Shown: positions 63,721 to 64,000 of the stretch, piece after piece | Numbering within the stretch: position 1 is the first letter of the stretch | How the letters are laid out: each line of letters begins with the position of its first letter | Assembly: GCA_947462335.1 (NCBI GenBank) | Contig: OX381707.1 | Span: 81,926,610-81,990,609 of the forward strand | Direction of reading: 5' to 3' | Length of the DNA stretch: 64,000 bases | DNA from: Harmothoe impar | Lineage: Eukaryota; Annelida; Polychaeta; Phyllodocida; Polynoidae | Notes under the pieces: generated by a model | Database searches by the model: none | What the model was told of the DNA's origin: nothing | Seen by the model: the letters and a program-made list of their open reading frames with translations, nothing else | Made by a program: the position numbers and the translations under genes

Positions 63721-64000
63721 TATCCCTGTGGTGGCATTAGTTCTGCATGCATCGCCCGTGCCCATATTTGACTCTGGCTCAGTTCACAAAGCGTACCTGC
63801 TGGATGGACTTCTATAGGTACTAAGCTACTGACCTTATCAAGGAACATCTGCCTACAGCCATCAGAGAGAACTTTTATACTCTGATTATTACATGCTTCA
63901 TTGCTGACAGCATACAGTGGGGAGTTACCCATAGCAATAGAGGACATTGTACATAAGACATACTAAGTGTATTTGATGGATGCACTGCTATAGGTGCTTG

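Noticed and set aside
63509..63765. Ser/Gln-rich and His/Arg/Ala-rich minus-strand ORFs
   Set aside because: Products of the GTGAGCTGCTCT microsatellite.

Overview
The window is repeat-dominated DNA from an invertebrate animal; I cannot name the species. It carries metazoan-type Ty3/Gypsy elements, an errantivirus-like provirus with an F-type envelope, CR1/L2-like LINEs, and many small inverted-repeat (MITE-like) elements. There is no bacterial gene structure, and I found no rRNA, tRNA or CRISPR locus. I see no convincing host protein-coding gene. Nearly all long ORFs belong to mobile elements.

Region 1 (1-31 kb). A very large imperfect palindrome occupies 1-25972: left arm 1-4380, a spacer of about 1 kb, and right arm 5380-7799 continuing at 20063-25972. 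The right arm is split by a 12.3-kb Ty3/Gypsy element on the minus strand (7800-20058). That element has 628-bp LTRs, a tRNA-Leu-type primer site, a polypurine tract, a Gag-Pol frame cut by one in-frame stop, and an extra cysteine-rich ORF after pol. Its 5' LTR contains a 383-bp MITE. A 3.2-kb insertion with 271-bp inverted ends, itself holding a 749-bp Harbinger-like MITE, interrupts the right arm further on. A third, direct, diverged copy of the same repeat family follows at about 26.6-30.6 kb.

Region 2 (31-48 kb). After MITEs, a possible solo LTR and an RFX/CCAAT-type motif cluster comes a nearly pristine errantivirus-like provirus (35647-47599). Its two 867-bp LTRs appear to differ at one base, and gag, pol and env are all open. 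Gag and Pol are joined by a textbook -1 frameshift signal (GGGAAAC, stop codon, then a perfect 10-bp stem). It inserted exactly at the centre of a palindromic MITE.

Region 3 (48-57 kb). A 5'-truncated LINE on the plus strand meets a full-looking LINE on the minus strand tail to tail. The minus-strand LINE has an intact endonuclease/reverse transcriptase ORF2. It is preceded by an ORF1 that ends in a NADAR (YbiA/DUF1768-type) domain, fused to the usual coiled coil and RRM-like region. This is the most striking feature of the window: a retrotransposon that appears to carry an ADP-ribose-related N-glycosidase fold.

Region 4 (57-64 kb). More MITEs, a long hairpin, several mini- and microsatellites, and a 3-kb zone built around a recurring GAGCTGCTC motif, including seven 67-bp tandem copies.
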